In this document: piece by piece, positions 1-10,980 of the stretch
Numbering within the stretch: position 1 is the stretch's first letter
Layout of the letters: the number at the start of each line of letters is the position of its first letter
Origin: Smallanthus sonchifolius
Taxonomy: Eukaryota > Streptophyta > Magnoliopsida > Asterales > Asteraceae
NCBI GenBank assembly: GCA_023525975.1
Contig: CM042022.1
Span: 25,717,001-25,781,000 of the forward strand
DNA: 64,000 nucleotides
Direction of reading: 5' to 3'
Notes under the pieces: model-generated
Databases searched by the model: none
Seen by the model: the letters and a program-made list of their open reading frames with translations, nothing else
What the model was told of the DNA's origin: nothing
Position numbers and translations under genes: made by a program

Positions 1-1103
1 TCTTCTTCCTTGTGCCGCAATAGGGGAGCCTACGAAACTCAGCGTTATGCTAGTTAGTATGGCCATTCGTGGCTAAACTCTTTGTATTGCTAGGGTGAAG
101 ATGAAGTTTGGTGCATGTTAATGTTTAACGTATTAATCCAAGTGATGTGTTTATGTCTTTCACTATTCATCCTTAAAACCACCATTTTGGTGGGTTTTTA
201 TTATTGTCTATATCCGTCTTTATATTTGTGAGTGTTCTTGATTTTTAAAGTGTAAAACCTTTTTAATCAAACTTCTTTTGAAGCTTGTACGTCTTTATAC
301 AAATAGAGATTGATAAGCCAAGGCTTGGTTAAAACTATTAAGATCGTACGTCTTTATACGAACTTATTATGCAACCAAGAATTGGTGAACTCATGTTGGG
401 AACGCTACGTATTTATACTTGGTCCCATTGTTACACCGCCTCCAGGTGAGTAAAATATAATCATCTATTTAACTTTAATACAAAGCATTTTACGTTCGAT
501 GTCTTAAACCAACCCGGAGATGACCATTCTAAGGGTTGAGGGTAATTGTTGTCCTTAACGGGAGGCACTACCACTTGTTAAAGCTTTTAAATTTGCAAAT
601 CAAATGTCGTGAGGACGAGGCTCTAGCGGTGACCCGGGTCACACATTTGTAGTAGTCATATCACTGGATTAATCAACTTAACATTATCACGTACCAAGCG
701 GATTCGAAACCCAAAGCAATGCTATTCGTAACCTGATCATTTCTGACCTATTTACTTTCCTGTTATTTACTATTCTGTTCGTTACATTTCTGTTACACAC
801 TTCACGCACGTTTTTACTATTCTACTATTTACTTTACCGCCATTTACTTTTCTGTCATTTACTTTCCTGTTCCACAAGCACACAAAACTCACTCACTAAT
901 TAAACCGGCTAAATGTTAACGAAAGTCGAGTATTGGAATTCGACCATGTTCATTGGTTCGATACTTGGTTCTTGTACACTTGCCTATTGTGTGTGTTTTT
1001 AAGTTAAAGTAATTATCATTTTATAAATTTAAAACCTGATCTCGTAAGACCATTCTAAAAATATATTTATTATATTTTTATATATTAAAAACAATACGCA
1101 TCA
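1..1103 (+). repeat. 5' LTR of the Athila-like element (3' portion)
   Basis: Position 1 aligns with 8084 of the 3' LTR, and both copies end in ACGCATCA. A 26-bp stretch present at about 9057-9082 is missing here. The LTR holds several copies of the short string TACGTCTTTATAC (about 289, 345, 405), an internal sub-repeat of this family. Confidence 0.92.
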
Positions 1104-1109
1104 AGTTTT

Positions 1110-1127
1110 TGGCGCCGTTGCCGGGGA
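1110..1127 (+). other. Primer binding site, tRNA-Asp type
   Basis: The string TGGCGCCGTTGCCGGGGA starts seven bases after the LTR end. It is complementary to the 3' end expected for plant tRNA-Asp, the usual primer of Athila elements. Confidence 0.85.
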
Positions 1128-1203
1128 CATGGTGATTTCAAGAAAAATTCAAGTTAACGGATTAGCCTTATTAAAAGTAAAAAGATCACACAAAAATATC
1201 ACC

Positions 1204-1275
1204 ATGAATCCTTATAATGAAAACTTTACCGAAGAAGAATTCTTCAACCCACAAAACCTCCAGACCAATTCATGA
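1204..1275 (+). pseudogene. gag stub
   Basis: A 23-codon reading frame starts MNPYNENFTEEEFF and stops at 1273-1275. It holds the position and start style of an Athila gag, but the capsid and nucleocapsid regions that normally fill well over 1 kb are absent. Protease-like sequence begins at once at 1272. I infer one internal deletion that fused the gag start to the protease region. Confidence 0.7.
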
Positions 1276-2030
1276 TCTCCTGTCTTATAAGCGACTCAAT
1301 CCAAGGTAATGCTACTGTTGACATACATATAGGCGTAAATATTTTACCTAGCGCAGTATTTAACAAAATGAATCTCAAGAAACTTCAACCCACAAAATTA
1401 GAACTATGCCTAATCAATAGGACAGTTCGTTATCCAAGGGGAATCGCTGAAGACGTACTTATAAAGATTAACGAATTCGTCTTCCTTGTGGATTTTGTGG
1501 TAGTCGACATAAAAGGAGGAACACGATGCCCTCTTATTCTCGGGAGACCATTTCTCAATACTGCCCTCGCCCTTATTGACGTCTGGGGAGAAAGATTGGC
1601 ATTAAGTATCCAGCAAGAACGAATCACATTCGATCTCAAGAAAGCCATGCAACGACCAAGTAGTCATGACGATCTACCCTTTCTTTTTGACGATTCCAAC
1701 TACCTAGTACGTTATTACATACATGACGTCTTGGGAAAGGAAGAAGAATGGCCAGCAGAGGAACAGGAAGAATATCTAGTTTACGAAGGATTCGTGATAA
1801 AACACACTAATCATAATGATGAAACAACAGGCATTAAGGAGTTGGAAGATAGAGACGAGAGTAAGAAGTCAAAACCGTCTATCGAGGAACCACCTACACT
1901 TGAACTAAAGGAACTTCTGCCTAATTTATCATACGCCTTCCTAGATGAAAAATCCAAGCTTCCAGTTATTATCTCCTCCAGGTTGGAAAACAACGACAAA
2001 GAAAAACTACTACAAGTTTTAAAGAAATAG
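1272..2030 (+). pseudogene. Athila-like protease and pol N-terminal region, decayed
   Basis: The 252-residue frame has the conserved block CPLILGRPFLNTA near residue 87 and the preceding YPRG...V(D)FVV segment, both typical of the retropepsin region upstream of RT in Athila elements. The active-site motif is degraded: where D-L/S-G-A is expected the protein reads DIHIGVNILP, so the catalytic Asp-x-Gly loop is lost. The C-terminal third is acidic linker. It stops at 2030, and the RT frame begins 25 bases later in another frame, so a frameshift separates them. Confidence 0.8.
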
Positions 2031-2054
2031 AAGAAAGCTATCGCCTGGAAGCTA

Positions 2055-3371
2055 ATGGATCTTAAGGGAATTAGCCCCTCATTTTGCACTCATAAGATAC
2101 TTATGGAAGAAAATTACAAAACAAGTGTGCAGCACCAAAGACGACTAAATCCTAAAATGCAAGAGGTAGTGAAAAATGAGGTTATCAAGTTACAAGACGC
2201 AGGAGTAATCTACCCTATTTCAGATTCAGCATGGGTCAGTCCAGTTCAGGTTGTACCAAAAAAAGGGGGTATAATAGTAATCACAAATGAGAAAAATGAG
2301 CTAATACCAACCCGCACAGTCACTGGATGGCGGGTGTGTATTGATTATCGTAAGTTGAACGAAGCTACCCGAAAAGACCATTTTCCACTACCTTTCATTA
2401 ATCAAATGTTAGAGCGATTATCCAAAAATATGTTCTATTGCTTTCTCGATGGATTCTCGGGATACTTTCAAATCCCTATCGCCCCTGAAGATCAGGAGAA
2501 GACTACATTTATCTGTCCCTATGGCACCTTCGCTTATAGGCGTATGCCATTTAGACTATGCAATACACCTGCTACATTCCAGCGGTGGATGATCGTTATA
2601 TTTCATGATATGATAGAAGAATCAACGGAAGTATTTATGGATGACTTCTTAGTTTTTGGAAACTCCTTCGACCATTGTCTACAAAACTTAGAAAAAATGC
2701 TAGCAAGATGTGAAGATTCAAATCTAGCACTAAATTGGGAAAAGTGCCATTTTGTGGTTAAAGAAGGAATAGTATTAGGACATAAAATTTCAAAGAATGG
2801 TATTGAAGTCGACAAAGCCAAAGTAGAAACTATATCAATGCTTCCACCGCCAAACTCAGTAAAAGGGATCAGAAGTTTCCTTGGTCATGCGGGGTTCTAT
2901 AGGAGTTTCATAAAGGACTTTTCATCAATCGCCAGACCCTTGACACAACTGTTGGAAAAAGATCGACCCTTTTTATTCTCTAACTATTGCTTAGTAGCAT
3001 TTGAGACTCTCAAGAAGAAACTCATCAATGCACCTATCATAACAGCACCTGACTGGACTAAACCTTTCGAACTCATGTGCGATGCTAGTGACTACGCAGT
3101 AGGAGCAGTTTTAGGTCAACGATGCGAAAAGCATTTTCACCCGATTCACTATGCAAGTAAAACCTTAAATGACGCTCAAGAAAATTACACTACTACTGAG
3201 AAGGAGTTACTAGCTGTAGTTTTCGCCTTTGATAAATTCCGTTCGTACCTAATCTTATAAAAAACTATAGTCTACACCGACCATGCCGCCTTAAGACATC
3301 TCTTTAACAAGCAAGATGCTAAACCAAGGTTAATCAGGTGGATCCTCCTACTACAAGAATTTGACATCTAG
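2055..3371 (+). pseudogene. Reverse transcriptase and RNase H (Athila-like), broken
   Basis: A 401-residue frame followed, after an in-frame TAA at 3258, by 36 more codons of RNase H sequence. RT landmarks in order: a WVSPVQVVPKKGG block, VCIDYRKLNEAT, a substrate-binding block with FSGYFQIP, the primer-grip region around YRRMPF, and the catalytic FMDD at about 2634-2645. RNase H follows with the catalytic-strand sequence CDASDYAVGAVLG, TTTEKELLAVVFA and YTDHAALRHLF. The enzyme would copy genomic RNA into DNA and degrade the RNA strand in virus-like particles. The stop removes the end of RNase H, so no full product is expected. Confidence 0.9.
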
Positions 3372-3479
3372 ATAAAAGATAAAAAAAAAGAGCATCTCGA
3401 CTTGAAACCACTCAAGAAAATCAAAAGTCTGCCATAAATGATAGTTTCCCTCATTAATACATACTGCATATACAAGACA

Positions 3480-5186
3480 TCAATGAATACCCATGGTTTG
3501 CAGATATCGCAAATTTCTTAGCAAGCGAAGAACTAATGAAAGGATTAACATTTCAGGAAAGAAAGAAATTCTTCGCAGATATCAAGCACTATTTCTGGGA
3601 AGATCCATATATATTCCGTGTTTGTACAGATAAAATAGTGCGACGATGTGTGCATGGGAAAGAGGCACACGAGATATTGCGACAATGTCATGAAGGACCA
3701 ACATGAGGGCATCATGGAGCCAATTATACTACAAGAAAAGTTTTTGAGGCCGGATGTTTCTCGCCAACTGTTTTCAAGGACGCACATAAGCTTAAAAGCA
3801 AATGCGACTCATGTAAAAGATCAGGAAGTATTTCAAAGCGTGACGAAATGCCCCAAACAAGCATCCAAGTTTGTGAAATATTCGAAGTCTGGGGGATTGA
3901 CTTTGTTGGACCATTCCCTCCATCTCGCAGAAATCAATACATCATAGTAGCAGTTGATTACGTGTCAAAATGGGTTGAAGCACAAGTATTACCAACTAAT
4001 GATGCAAGAGTCATCATCCGGTTTCTCAAAAGACTATTCACACGGTTCGGTACACTAAAAGCTCTAATCAGTGATAGATAAAATAGTGCGACGATGTGTG
4101 CATGGGAAAGAGGCACACGAGATATTGCGACAATGTCATGAAGGACCAACATGAGGGCATCATGGAGCCAATTATACTACAAGAAAAGTTTTTGAGGCCG
4201 GATGTTTCTCGCCAACTGTTTTCAAGGACGCACATAAGCTTAAAAGCAAATGCGACTCATGTAAAAGATCAGGAAGTATTTCAAAGCGTGACGAAATGCC
4301 CCAAACAAGCATCCAAGTTTGTGAAATATTCGAAGTCTGGGGGATTGACTTTGTTGGACCATTCCCTCCATCTCGCGGAAATCAATACATCATAGTAGCA
4401 GTTGATTACGTGTCAAAATGGGTTGAAGCACAAGTATTACCAACTAATGATGCAAGAGTCATCATCCGGTTTCTCAAAAGACTATTCACACGGTTCGGTA
4501 CACTAAAAGCTCTAATCAGTGATAGAGGAACACACTTCTGCAATTCACAATTGGAAAACATACTTAAACGATATGGTTGTACCCACAAGCTGTCCACACC
4601 TTACCATCCCCAAGAAAATGGACAAGTGGAAGTTACAAATAGAGCAATCAAGCGTATCTTGGAAAAAGTTGTAAGTCCAACTAGGAAAGACTGGTCTGAT
4701 AACCTGGAAGATGCATTATGGGCCTTACGTATGGCTTACAAAACACCTATCAGAACCACTCCTTACCGAATGGTTTATGGAAAGGACTGTAACCTACCAA
4801 TAGAGATTGGGCATAAAGCATACTAGGCACTTAAAGCAGTCAATCTAGATCTATCCAGTGCAGGAGAACACCGCCTTCTACAGGTTCATGAATTGGAAGA
4901 ACTGCGAAATCAGGCTTGTAGGAACTCAGCAATATACAAGGATAAGGCAAAGAGACTTCATGATAAAAGACTAAGAAAGGGGGAAGTTCAAGAAGGAGAA
5001 AAAGTCTTACTTTACAATTCAAGATTACAACTATATCCAGGAAAATTGAGATCTAAGTGGACGGGACCATACATAATTCGAAAAGCATTCCCTTATGGAA
5101 CACTGGAACTAGAACAAACAGACGGGACAACTTTCAAAGTTAACGGCCACAGAGTCAAGCGTAACCTCGAAGGACCAATTGATTAA
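3480..5186 (+). pseudogene. Integrase of the Athila-like element, disrupted by a tandem duplication
   Basis: The region begins with the N-terminal zinc-binding part (NEYPWFADIANFL, then HGKEAHEILRQCHEG) and continues with the core: WGIDFVGPFPP carries the first Asp, SDRGTHFCN the second, and NGQVEVTNR the Glu of the DDE triad (in the frame 4296-4826). The C-terminal part (4893-5186) has the GEKVLLYNSRL and KLRSKWTGPY blocks that close Athila pol. Disruptions: a 448-bp duplication at 3629-4524, stops in the first copy, and an in-frame TAG at 4824. The domain would have joined cDNA to chromosomal DNA. Confidence 0.88.
3629..4524 (+). repeat. 448-bp perfect-length tandem duplication inside integrase
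   Basis: 3629-4076 is repeated at 4077-4524 at a constant offset of 448. The only difference I see is A versus G near 3930/4378 (Arg versus Gly codon). The junction is blunt or has 2-bp microhomology (GA). 448 is not a multiple of three, so the copy shifts frame and splits the catalytic core. Confidence 0.92.
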
Positions 5187-6738
5187 GTAGTGGACGAGGT
5201 TCCACTAGAGGAGTAAGACTGACGAAACACGTACGGGTCGGGCTAAATACCCTTAAATAAACGTAGCGCTTCCGGGAGCCAACCCGATGATCATGAATAA
5301 ATTGAGAGGTTGGTGCATACGGCAGAATCATGGATCTCAGGTTTGGTTTTTCAAATTTAAGTTTCTCATACTTCAGCCCCAGGTATGCCCTCTCGATACT
5401 AGGACCTTAGTAGCTTAACTACTACCTTTTATTTTCCTTGTCTGATTTTATGTTTTCCCTTATGTGTCAGGTAGAATAACATCACTAGATAGTCTCTCTA
5501 CTTTTTTGAGCAATCACACTCCATCTCTACAACCTGAGGAATTGAAAACCACATCAAATTTCTGTGAAATTCGATGAAGTCTTTGAAGCAAAGTGTTGAC
5601 AGCACCAATAAGTTTTGGCCTTAGGTTATACACCGAATTGAACGGGGGAGTACCAGTTTCTTTTCCCTTAAAACTTCATGAATTTAAATTCCTGCAGAGT
5701 ATTTCATTACATGCATTTATACATTGAGGGCAATGAACAGTTTTAAGTGTGGGGTGGGGAATTAAGAGATTCAGGACTACTTGTAGCCTCAAAGCAGTAA
5801 AATTTCAACTTGTGATTTTCTACCCATTTGACTAAAACATTACAAAAACCTACCTTTTGTAAAACCCAAAAAATTTTCAAAATTCTAAACTTTAAAACCT
5901 CTTTGAGTTCGCACCTAATTGAATAAAATGAATACATGGCAAATAGAAACAAATGAATATTATGCATAACGAGTCGCTAAACCCTATTCCATCCGTTTTC
6001 ATGTGAGGAAAATCAAGCCTATTACACAACATCAAATTTTTGGCGAAGTATATAATTATTCGCATGCTCTTTCGTTTGGCATTACTGAGTGTTTTTCGAT
6101 TGAATTTTATGCATAATTAGAACTTGTGTGACTTATACATATCAAGACCATGAACTAGTAGAAGTTTGAAAATGATTGAGGCACCTAGGACTTTATTACC
6201 CTTATCCTTAAATCCAAAAATGCCAAAAATATAATCAGCTTAGATAGCCCGTTAAGCCTTAGCCTTTTCTTTTCTACTACCCACAATTATCACCAAATCA
6301 GCTATTCGTAAACACCGGTCATTTGCTAACTGTCTTCAAAATGGAAAAAATATCCTATGTCGTTATTTCAAGTTTATTACCATCGAGGCAACTTCAAAAA
6401 TAATCTATTTTACCCAAAAGAGTTGGAATATGCAGAAAGGTGGATGTATTAGGAAGAAGCAGCCGAACTATCTGCAAGGAATTTATGGAAATATTATTTC
6501 AAAGAAATTGAGGAAAAAGAATTATTGAAGGAATTTTCTATGTCAAAAAAAAAGAGAGAAGAAGTTGGTCTTTTACCGGTTAGAGCTTAAAGAGCTGGAC
6601 ATGCATTCTTTTGATTTAAATTTGCTTTTCTACCTTCATTTCGCAAAGCCTGAATTACCATCCGAACTCCGAGAGAAAGTTTTCAAAACAACTAGTGATG
6701 TAAGAAAACGGTAGCGCAAGCAAGAACAACTGCCACCA

Positions 6739-7014
6739 TTCTGCGGCCTGTCAAAAAGTGCCGCCAAAAGAAGAGCTAAAAGATACGAAAAATGTGTGAA
6801 GTGTGGTAACTGGAGCCACGATGGAAAATGTAGCAAGAATCAAACTCATTCCCAAAGTGAGTATACGAATCTGATAAAAGTTGGAGCTGTTAGGCTACAA
6901 GCCGAAAGTTCCATACGGAGAGGCAGTAATGTGTACTACGCAGTAAGGAAAGAGTTGGCACTAATGAGATATCTTGGTCTTGGCAATCTGACCATAAACG
7001 AGCCCTCGGATTAG
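6739..7014 (+). pseudogene. Remnant of an unidentified 3' ORF with a short Cys motif
   Basis: An open frame through 7014 reads RAKRYEKCVKCGNW then SHDGKCSKN: basic residues followed by C-x2-C and a nearby C, like half of a zinc-binding knuckle. It then continues ELALMRYLGLGNL. It has no convincing start and is about 90 residues long. It lies in the env/3' ORF position of the element. I do not recognise the family; it may be a remnant of an accessory ORF. Confidence 0.4.
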
Positions 7015-7523
7015 TTATGCCCTTATGATCCGAATACTGTAAGGGGACCTGTTAGTATTTTCCATTTTAAGCCATGAAGCCGTAGCTGTGTGTTGCACGA
7101 TAGTTCAGCCCTTCAAACCTTTTAAATCCCTAAAAACCCAAAAAGATTTTCATCTTCACCCCTTTATTTTTATTTTTAGCCACATTACAACCCTTTTAAA
7201 CTCCTCTTGGTGGAGACTTGATTTGCATACAAGCTTATGATCATTGCATAATTCGATTCATACTTGAGTGTTCTACTTAACTTACACTATCCATACATAT
7301 ATAACCCTAGAGTTGAGTGAACATTGTGAGGAGCGAAAGTTTATACATAATTGAAGTTCTAGTAAGCTTTTCATGGATTCCATCATAGAAAAATTCAAAA
7401 TTAGAATAAGCAACTCAAGAGTTATCCCGGAATTTTCAACTACTTGGAGTTCCATTTCCCTTGTAAATTTTTTAGTTATGGGTATGAACATGCATGAGTT
7501 TGCTTGAGGACAAGCAAGTTTAA

Positions 7524-7536
7524 GTGTGGGGTATTA
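7524..7536 (+). other. Polypurine tract
   Basis: GTGTGGGGTATTA immediately precedes the LTR start TGATATCTCC, which is where plus-strand DNA synthesis would be primed. Confidence 0.65.
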
Positions 7537-7812
7537 TGATATCTCCTAAATTATACATGTTTTGCATGCATAATAATCCCCATATTATGATACTAATTGA
7601 TTAATAACCTTGCAATTGATACTTAAAACGTTAATATTTCATAAATGCAGGTTATTCGGTATCCCAAAGATGAATAGAGCAAAAATCAGCTTAAAACATG
7701 AAGAAATCAAGCTTTTGGAGGACCAAACCCGAGCATTGACCCCTAAGAAGTCAAACCAGGTCAACACAAGTCAAACCAGCAGCTAAAAGATAAAACTGGG
7801 CAGCAGGAAGAG

Positions 7813-7949
7813 GATGCACGGCCGTGCATCCCATGCACGGGCGTGCATTGCCCTGCCTTGCTCCCCAAGGTCCAGTACACTGTCTTGTGTACCCTGTTTG
7901 ATTCCCGAGGTGTTTGCACGGCCGTGCATTCCGATGCACGGTCGTGCAT
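7813..7949 (+). repeat. Four copies of a GC-rich palindrome in U3
   Basis: Copies at 7813-7830 (perfect 18-bp GATGCACGGCCGTGCATC), 7833-7848, 7915-7928 and 7934-7949. They sit 17 to 150 bp upstream of the TATA box, so they are placed like upstream promoter elements; function is inferred only from position. Confidence 0.85.
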
Positions 7950-7965
7950 TGCTCATTCTGAGGCC

Positions 7966-7973
7966 TATAAATT
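7966..7973 (+). promoter_or_regulatory. TATA box of the Athila-like LTR
   Basis: TATAAATT within GGCCTATAAATTGATGG, about 430 bp into the LTR and just after the palindrome cluster. Transcript start would be near 8000. Confidence 0.65.
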
Positions 7974-9304
7974 GATGGCTTGGGTCCTTCATTCCATACA
8001 CCAATTCAGATCAAAGAACACCCATCCAGACCTCGTTTGAGAGTGTATTTCGTAGTTAGAGTAGGGAGTAGTGAGGAGAGGGGTCTTCCTCCTTGTTCCG
8101 GAATAGGGGAGCCTACGAAACTCATTGTTATGCTAGTTAGTATGGCCATTCATGGCTAAACTCTTTGTATTGCTAGGGTGAAGATGAAGTTTGGTGCATG
8201 TTAATGTTTAACGTATTAATCTAAGTGATGTGTTTATGTCTTTAACTATTCGTCCTTAAAACCACCATTTTGGTGGGTTTTTATTATTGTCTAAATCCGC
8301 CTTTATATTTGTGAGTGTTCGTGATTTTTAAAGTGTAAAACCTTTTTAATCAAACTTCTCTTGAAGCTTGTACGTCTTTATACAAGTATAGATTGATAAG
8401 CCAAGGCTTGGTTAACACTATTAAGATCGTACGTCTTTATACGAACTTATTATGCAACCAAGAATTGGTGAACTCATGTTGGGAACGGTACGTCTTTATA
8501 CTTGGTCCCATTGTTACACCGCCTCCCGGTGAGCAAAATATAATCACCTATTTAACTTTAATACAAAGCATTTTACGTTCGATGTCTTAAACCAACCCGG
8601 AGATGACCATTCTAAGGGTTGAGGGTAATTGTTGTCCTTAACGGGAGGCACTACCACTTGTTAAAGCTTTTAAATTTTCAAATCAAATGTCGTGAGGACG
8701 AGACTCTAACGGTGACCCGGGTCACACATTTGTAGTAGTCATATCACTGGATTAGTCAACTTAACATTATCACGTACCAAGCGAATTCAAAACCCAAAGC
8801 AATACTATTCGTAACCTGATCATTTCCGACCTATTTACTTTCCTGTTATTTACTATTCTGTTCGTTACATTTCTGTTACACACTTCACGCACGTTTTTAC
8901 TATTCTTCTATTTACTTTACCGCCATTTACTTTTCTGTCATTTACTTTACTGTTCCACAAGCATACAAAACTCACTCACTAATTAAACTGACTAAACGTT
9001 AACGAAAGTCGAGTATTGGAATTCGACCGTGTCCATTGGTTCGATACTTGGTTCTTACCTAAACTATATTACGCTGCGATAGGTACACTTGCCTACTGTG
9101 AGTGTTTTTAAGTTAAACTAATTATCATTTTATAAATTTAAAACCTGATCTCGTAAGACCATTCTAAAAGTATATTTATTATATTTTTATATATTAAAAA
9201 CAATACGCATCAATGGCCAGTGTATATTAACATCTTACAGTACTTGTTGAATTCTATTTGTTAACTAGCGTGATGACATTGGATTTCTTGTCTTAGAGAA
9301 CGAA

Positions 9305-10440
9305 ATGGCGACAAGAGGAAACGGAAGGCGTGGTGGGGGCCGTACCGGCGGTCATACCGGTGGTCGTGGCAGGACTCTTGCTCGTCAGGAGTATAGTGAA
9401 GAGGGAAGTGTCCATACGGAACCGGAAGCCAGCGTGCATGGAACTGAACGGACTCTCATGGAAGAACAACATTTCACTTTTGAACAGGTAGTGAAGGCGG
9501 CCCTGGCACGCGAGTTTACTGAGTGGATGAAGGCTACCTTGCCAGATCTGCTGGCAGAAACATTGAAAAAGGCTAACGAGGCAGGCGGGTCCAACGCGGC
9601 AACTGATGCCACGATCGTTGAGTCAGTTAACGCACCGCCTGCTCGCGGTTGTGACTATAAGTCCTTCGAGGCATGTGGCCCGCCAGTTCTGACTGGAAAG
9701 AAAGACGTAGTCGCTACTTTTTACTGGGTGATACGTATGGAAGTCGCCATCCGTCTGAGCGAGTGTCGAGCGAATCAAGTTGTAAAATTTGCTGCTAACT
9801 CCTTGAGGGAGGAATCATCCCATTGGTGGGAAGGTGTACGTCAAGCTAAGGGGGATGAGACGGTTGACGCAATGCTGTGGAACGATTTCAAAACATTGGT
9901 GATCAAGAACTTCTGCCCGAGGAATGAAACTGAGAAGGTGGAAAGAGAGTTTCTGGGATTTAAAGCCGGAAGTAAAACACATCGGCAATACACTACCAGA
10001 TTCAATGAACTGGCACGTCTGGTGCCGCATCTGATCGCGACCGAGGAGAGAAAAATTGCTTGCTACATCCAAGGATTGTCGGATAAGATCCACACTTTCA
10101 TCAAAGCAAACACCCCTAGCACCTATGATTCGGTGGTGGAACTCAGTGGTGTAGTGTATGATGACCTGGCACTAAATGATGTTGCCATTGAGGAACCCAA
10201 GAAGAAACCAAGCTTCCAAAACAAATGAACGGGTGGAAAGATGTTTGGGGCTCGGGAAAAGACGGCTCGGGTGGAGGAGATAGCGATGTGTAATAAGTGT
10301 GGGAAGGAACATATGGGTGAGTGCAGACTTGGATCCAATCTATGCTTCAAGTGTGGCAAAACTGGACACTACTCACGTGAATGCCCCCAACTCTACAAGT
10401 GCTATAACTGTGGGGGAACCGGGCATCTGAGTAGGGAATG
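9305..10440 (+). pseudogene. gag with three zinc knuckles, interrupted
   Basis: The first 307 codons begin MATRGNGRRGGGR and include the retrotransposon gag (capsid-like) domain with SSHWWEGVRQAK, TLVIKNFCPRNE and CYIQGL segments. An in-frame TGA at 10226 interrupts it. The same frame then carries CNKCGKEHMGEC, CFKCGKTGHYSREC and CYNCGGTGHLSREC, the nucleocapsid knuckles that bind genomic RNA. Next to 10440 one extra base, compared with the minus-strand copy, shifts the frame into pol. The related copy at 41480-42162 uses the equivalent start. Confidence 0.9.
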
Positions 10441-10980
10441 CACAAAGCCAAGATGGGGGAAACTGGGAAAGGGAAGAGCACCGAAAAGAAAGATGAAAGG
10501 CCCCAGGCAAGGACCCGAGCGTACGCACTTACGCAGGACCAAGCCAGGGCAAACCCCGATGTGGCGTCAGGTACGTGTATCCTTGACAACACTTTTGTAT
10601 CTGTGTTATTTGATTCGGGTGCCAGTAAGAGTTTTATATCTGTGACTTTTTGTAAACGAGTAAAGTACACTGTAAGGAAGCTAGAAAGGGCCTTTAGCGT
10701 AGAAACCGCTGATGGTAGAACTGCGAGGGTGACTGATGTTGTTGACAATTCCATGATAAAAATAGAAGGCCATAGATTCCCCGTCAGGCTATTCGTTATG
10801 GTTTTGGGTGGGTTTGATGTAGTTTTGGGTATAGATTGGCTAACTGCCAATGAAGCGCAAATTATATGCAAACAAAAGATAATCCGACTCAAGGCTACGG
10901 ATAGTAGTGAAATCAAGATTTTTGAAGATCGTGATGCCCTGATTCCCAACATCATCTTGATGATTAAGGCAACAGATTAA
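10438..10980 (+). pseudogene. Aspartic protease region of the Tekay-like pol
   Basis: A retropepsin-like domain with VLFDSGASKSFIS (catalytic DSGA at about 10612) and the second conserved strand VVLGIDWLTANEA. It would cut the Gag-Pol precursor. The frame ends at TAA 10978, where the related copy has a Tyr codon, so this is a point nonsense mutation and the frame continues into RT. Confidence 0.88.

Larger units (their letters stand above)
5187..7536 (+). other. 3' non-coding region of the Athila-like element (env position)
   Basis: About 2.3 kb between the end of pol and the 3' LTR. Athila elements often carry an env-like ORF here. I see no long ORF or membrane protein, only a short remnant at 6739-7014. 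Two strings TTTAAGTGTGGGG, at about 5738 and 7519, resemble polypurine tracts; the second adjoins the LTR. The rest is AT-rich and shows no other feature I can support. Confidence 0.7.
1..9212 (+). mobile_element. Athila-like Ty3/gypsy retrotransposon, right-hand part
   Basis: A direct LTR pair (1-1103 and 7537-9212) brackets a primer site for tRNA-Asp, then protease, RT, RNase H and integrase in Ty3/gypsy order, then a long 3' non-coding region and a purine tract. The RT active site FMDD, the tRNA-Asp primer site and the long 3' region are typical of the Athila clade. Gag is almost wholly deleted, and pol has a frameshift, stops and a 448-bp duplication, so the copy is non-autonomous. About the first 550 bp of the 5' LTR lies outside the window. 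The right end abuts leader sequence of a Tekay-like element that runs on uninterrupted in the related copy near 42250, so this element was inserted into that leader. By eye the LTRs differ at about 41 sites over 1.1 kb plus a 26-bp indel. Confidence 0.9.
7537..9212 (+). repeat. 3' LTR of the Athila-like element (1676 bp)
   Basis: Starts TGATATCTCC and ends CAATACGCATCA (TG...CA). It contains a palindrome cluster (7813-7949), a TATA box (7966), and the region shared with 1-1103 from 8084 onward. Confidence 0.9.

Noticed and set aside
5743..5967. Minus-strand frame as an env-like gene of the Athila-like element
   Set aside because: Wrong strand for the element, only 74 codons, no membrane or signal features.
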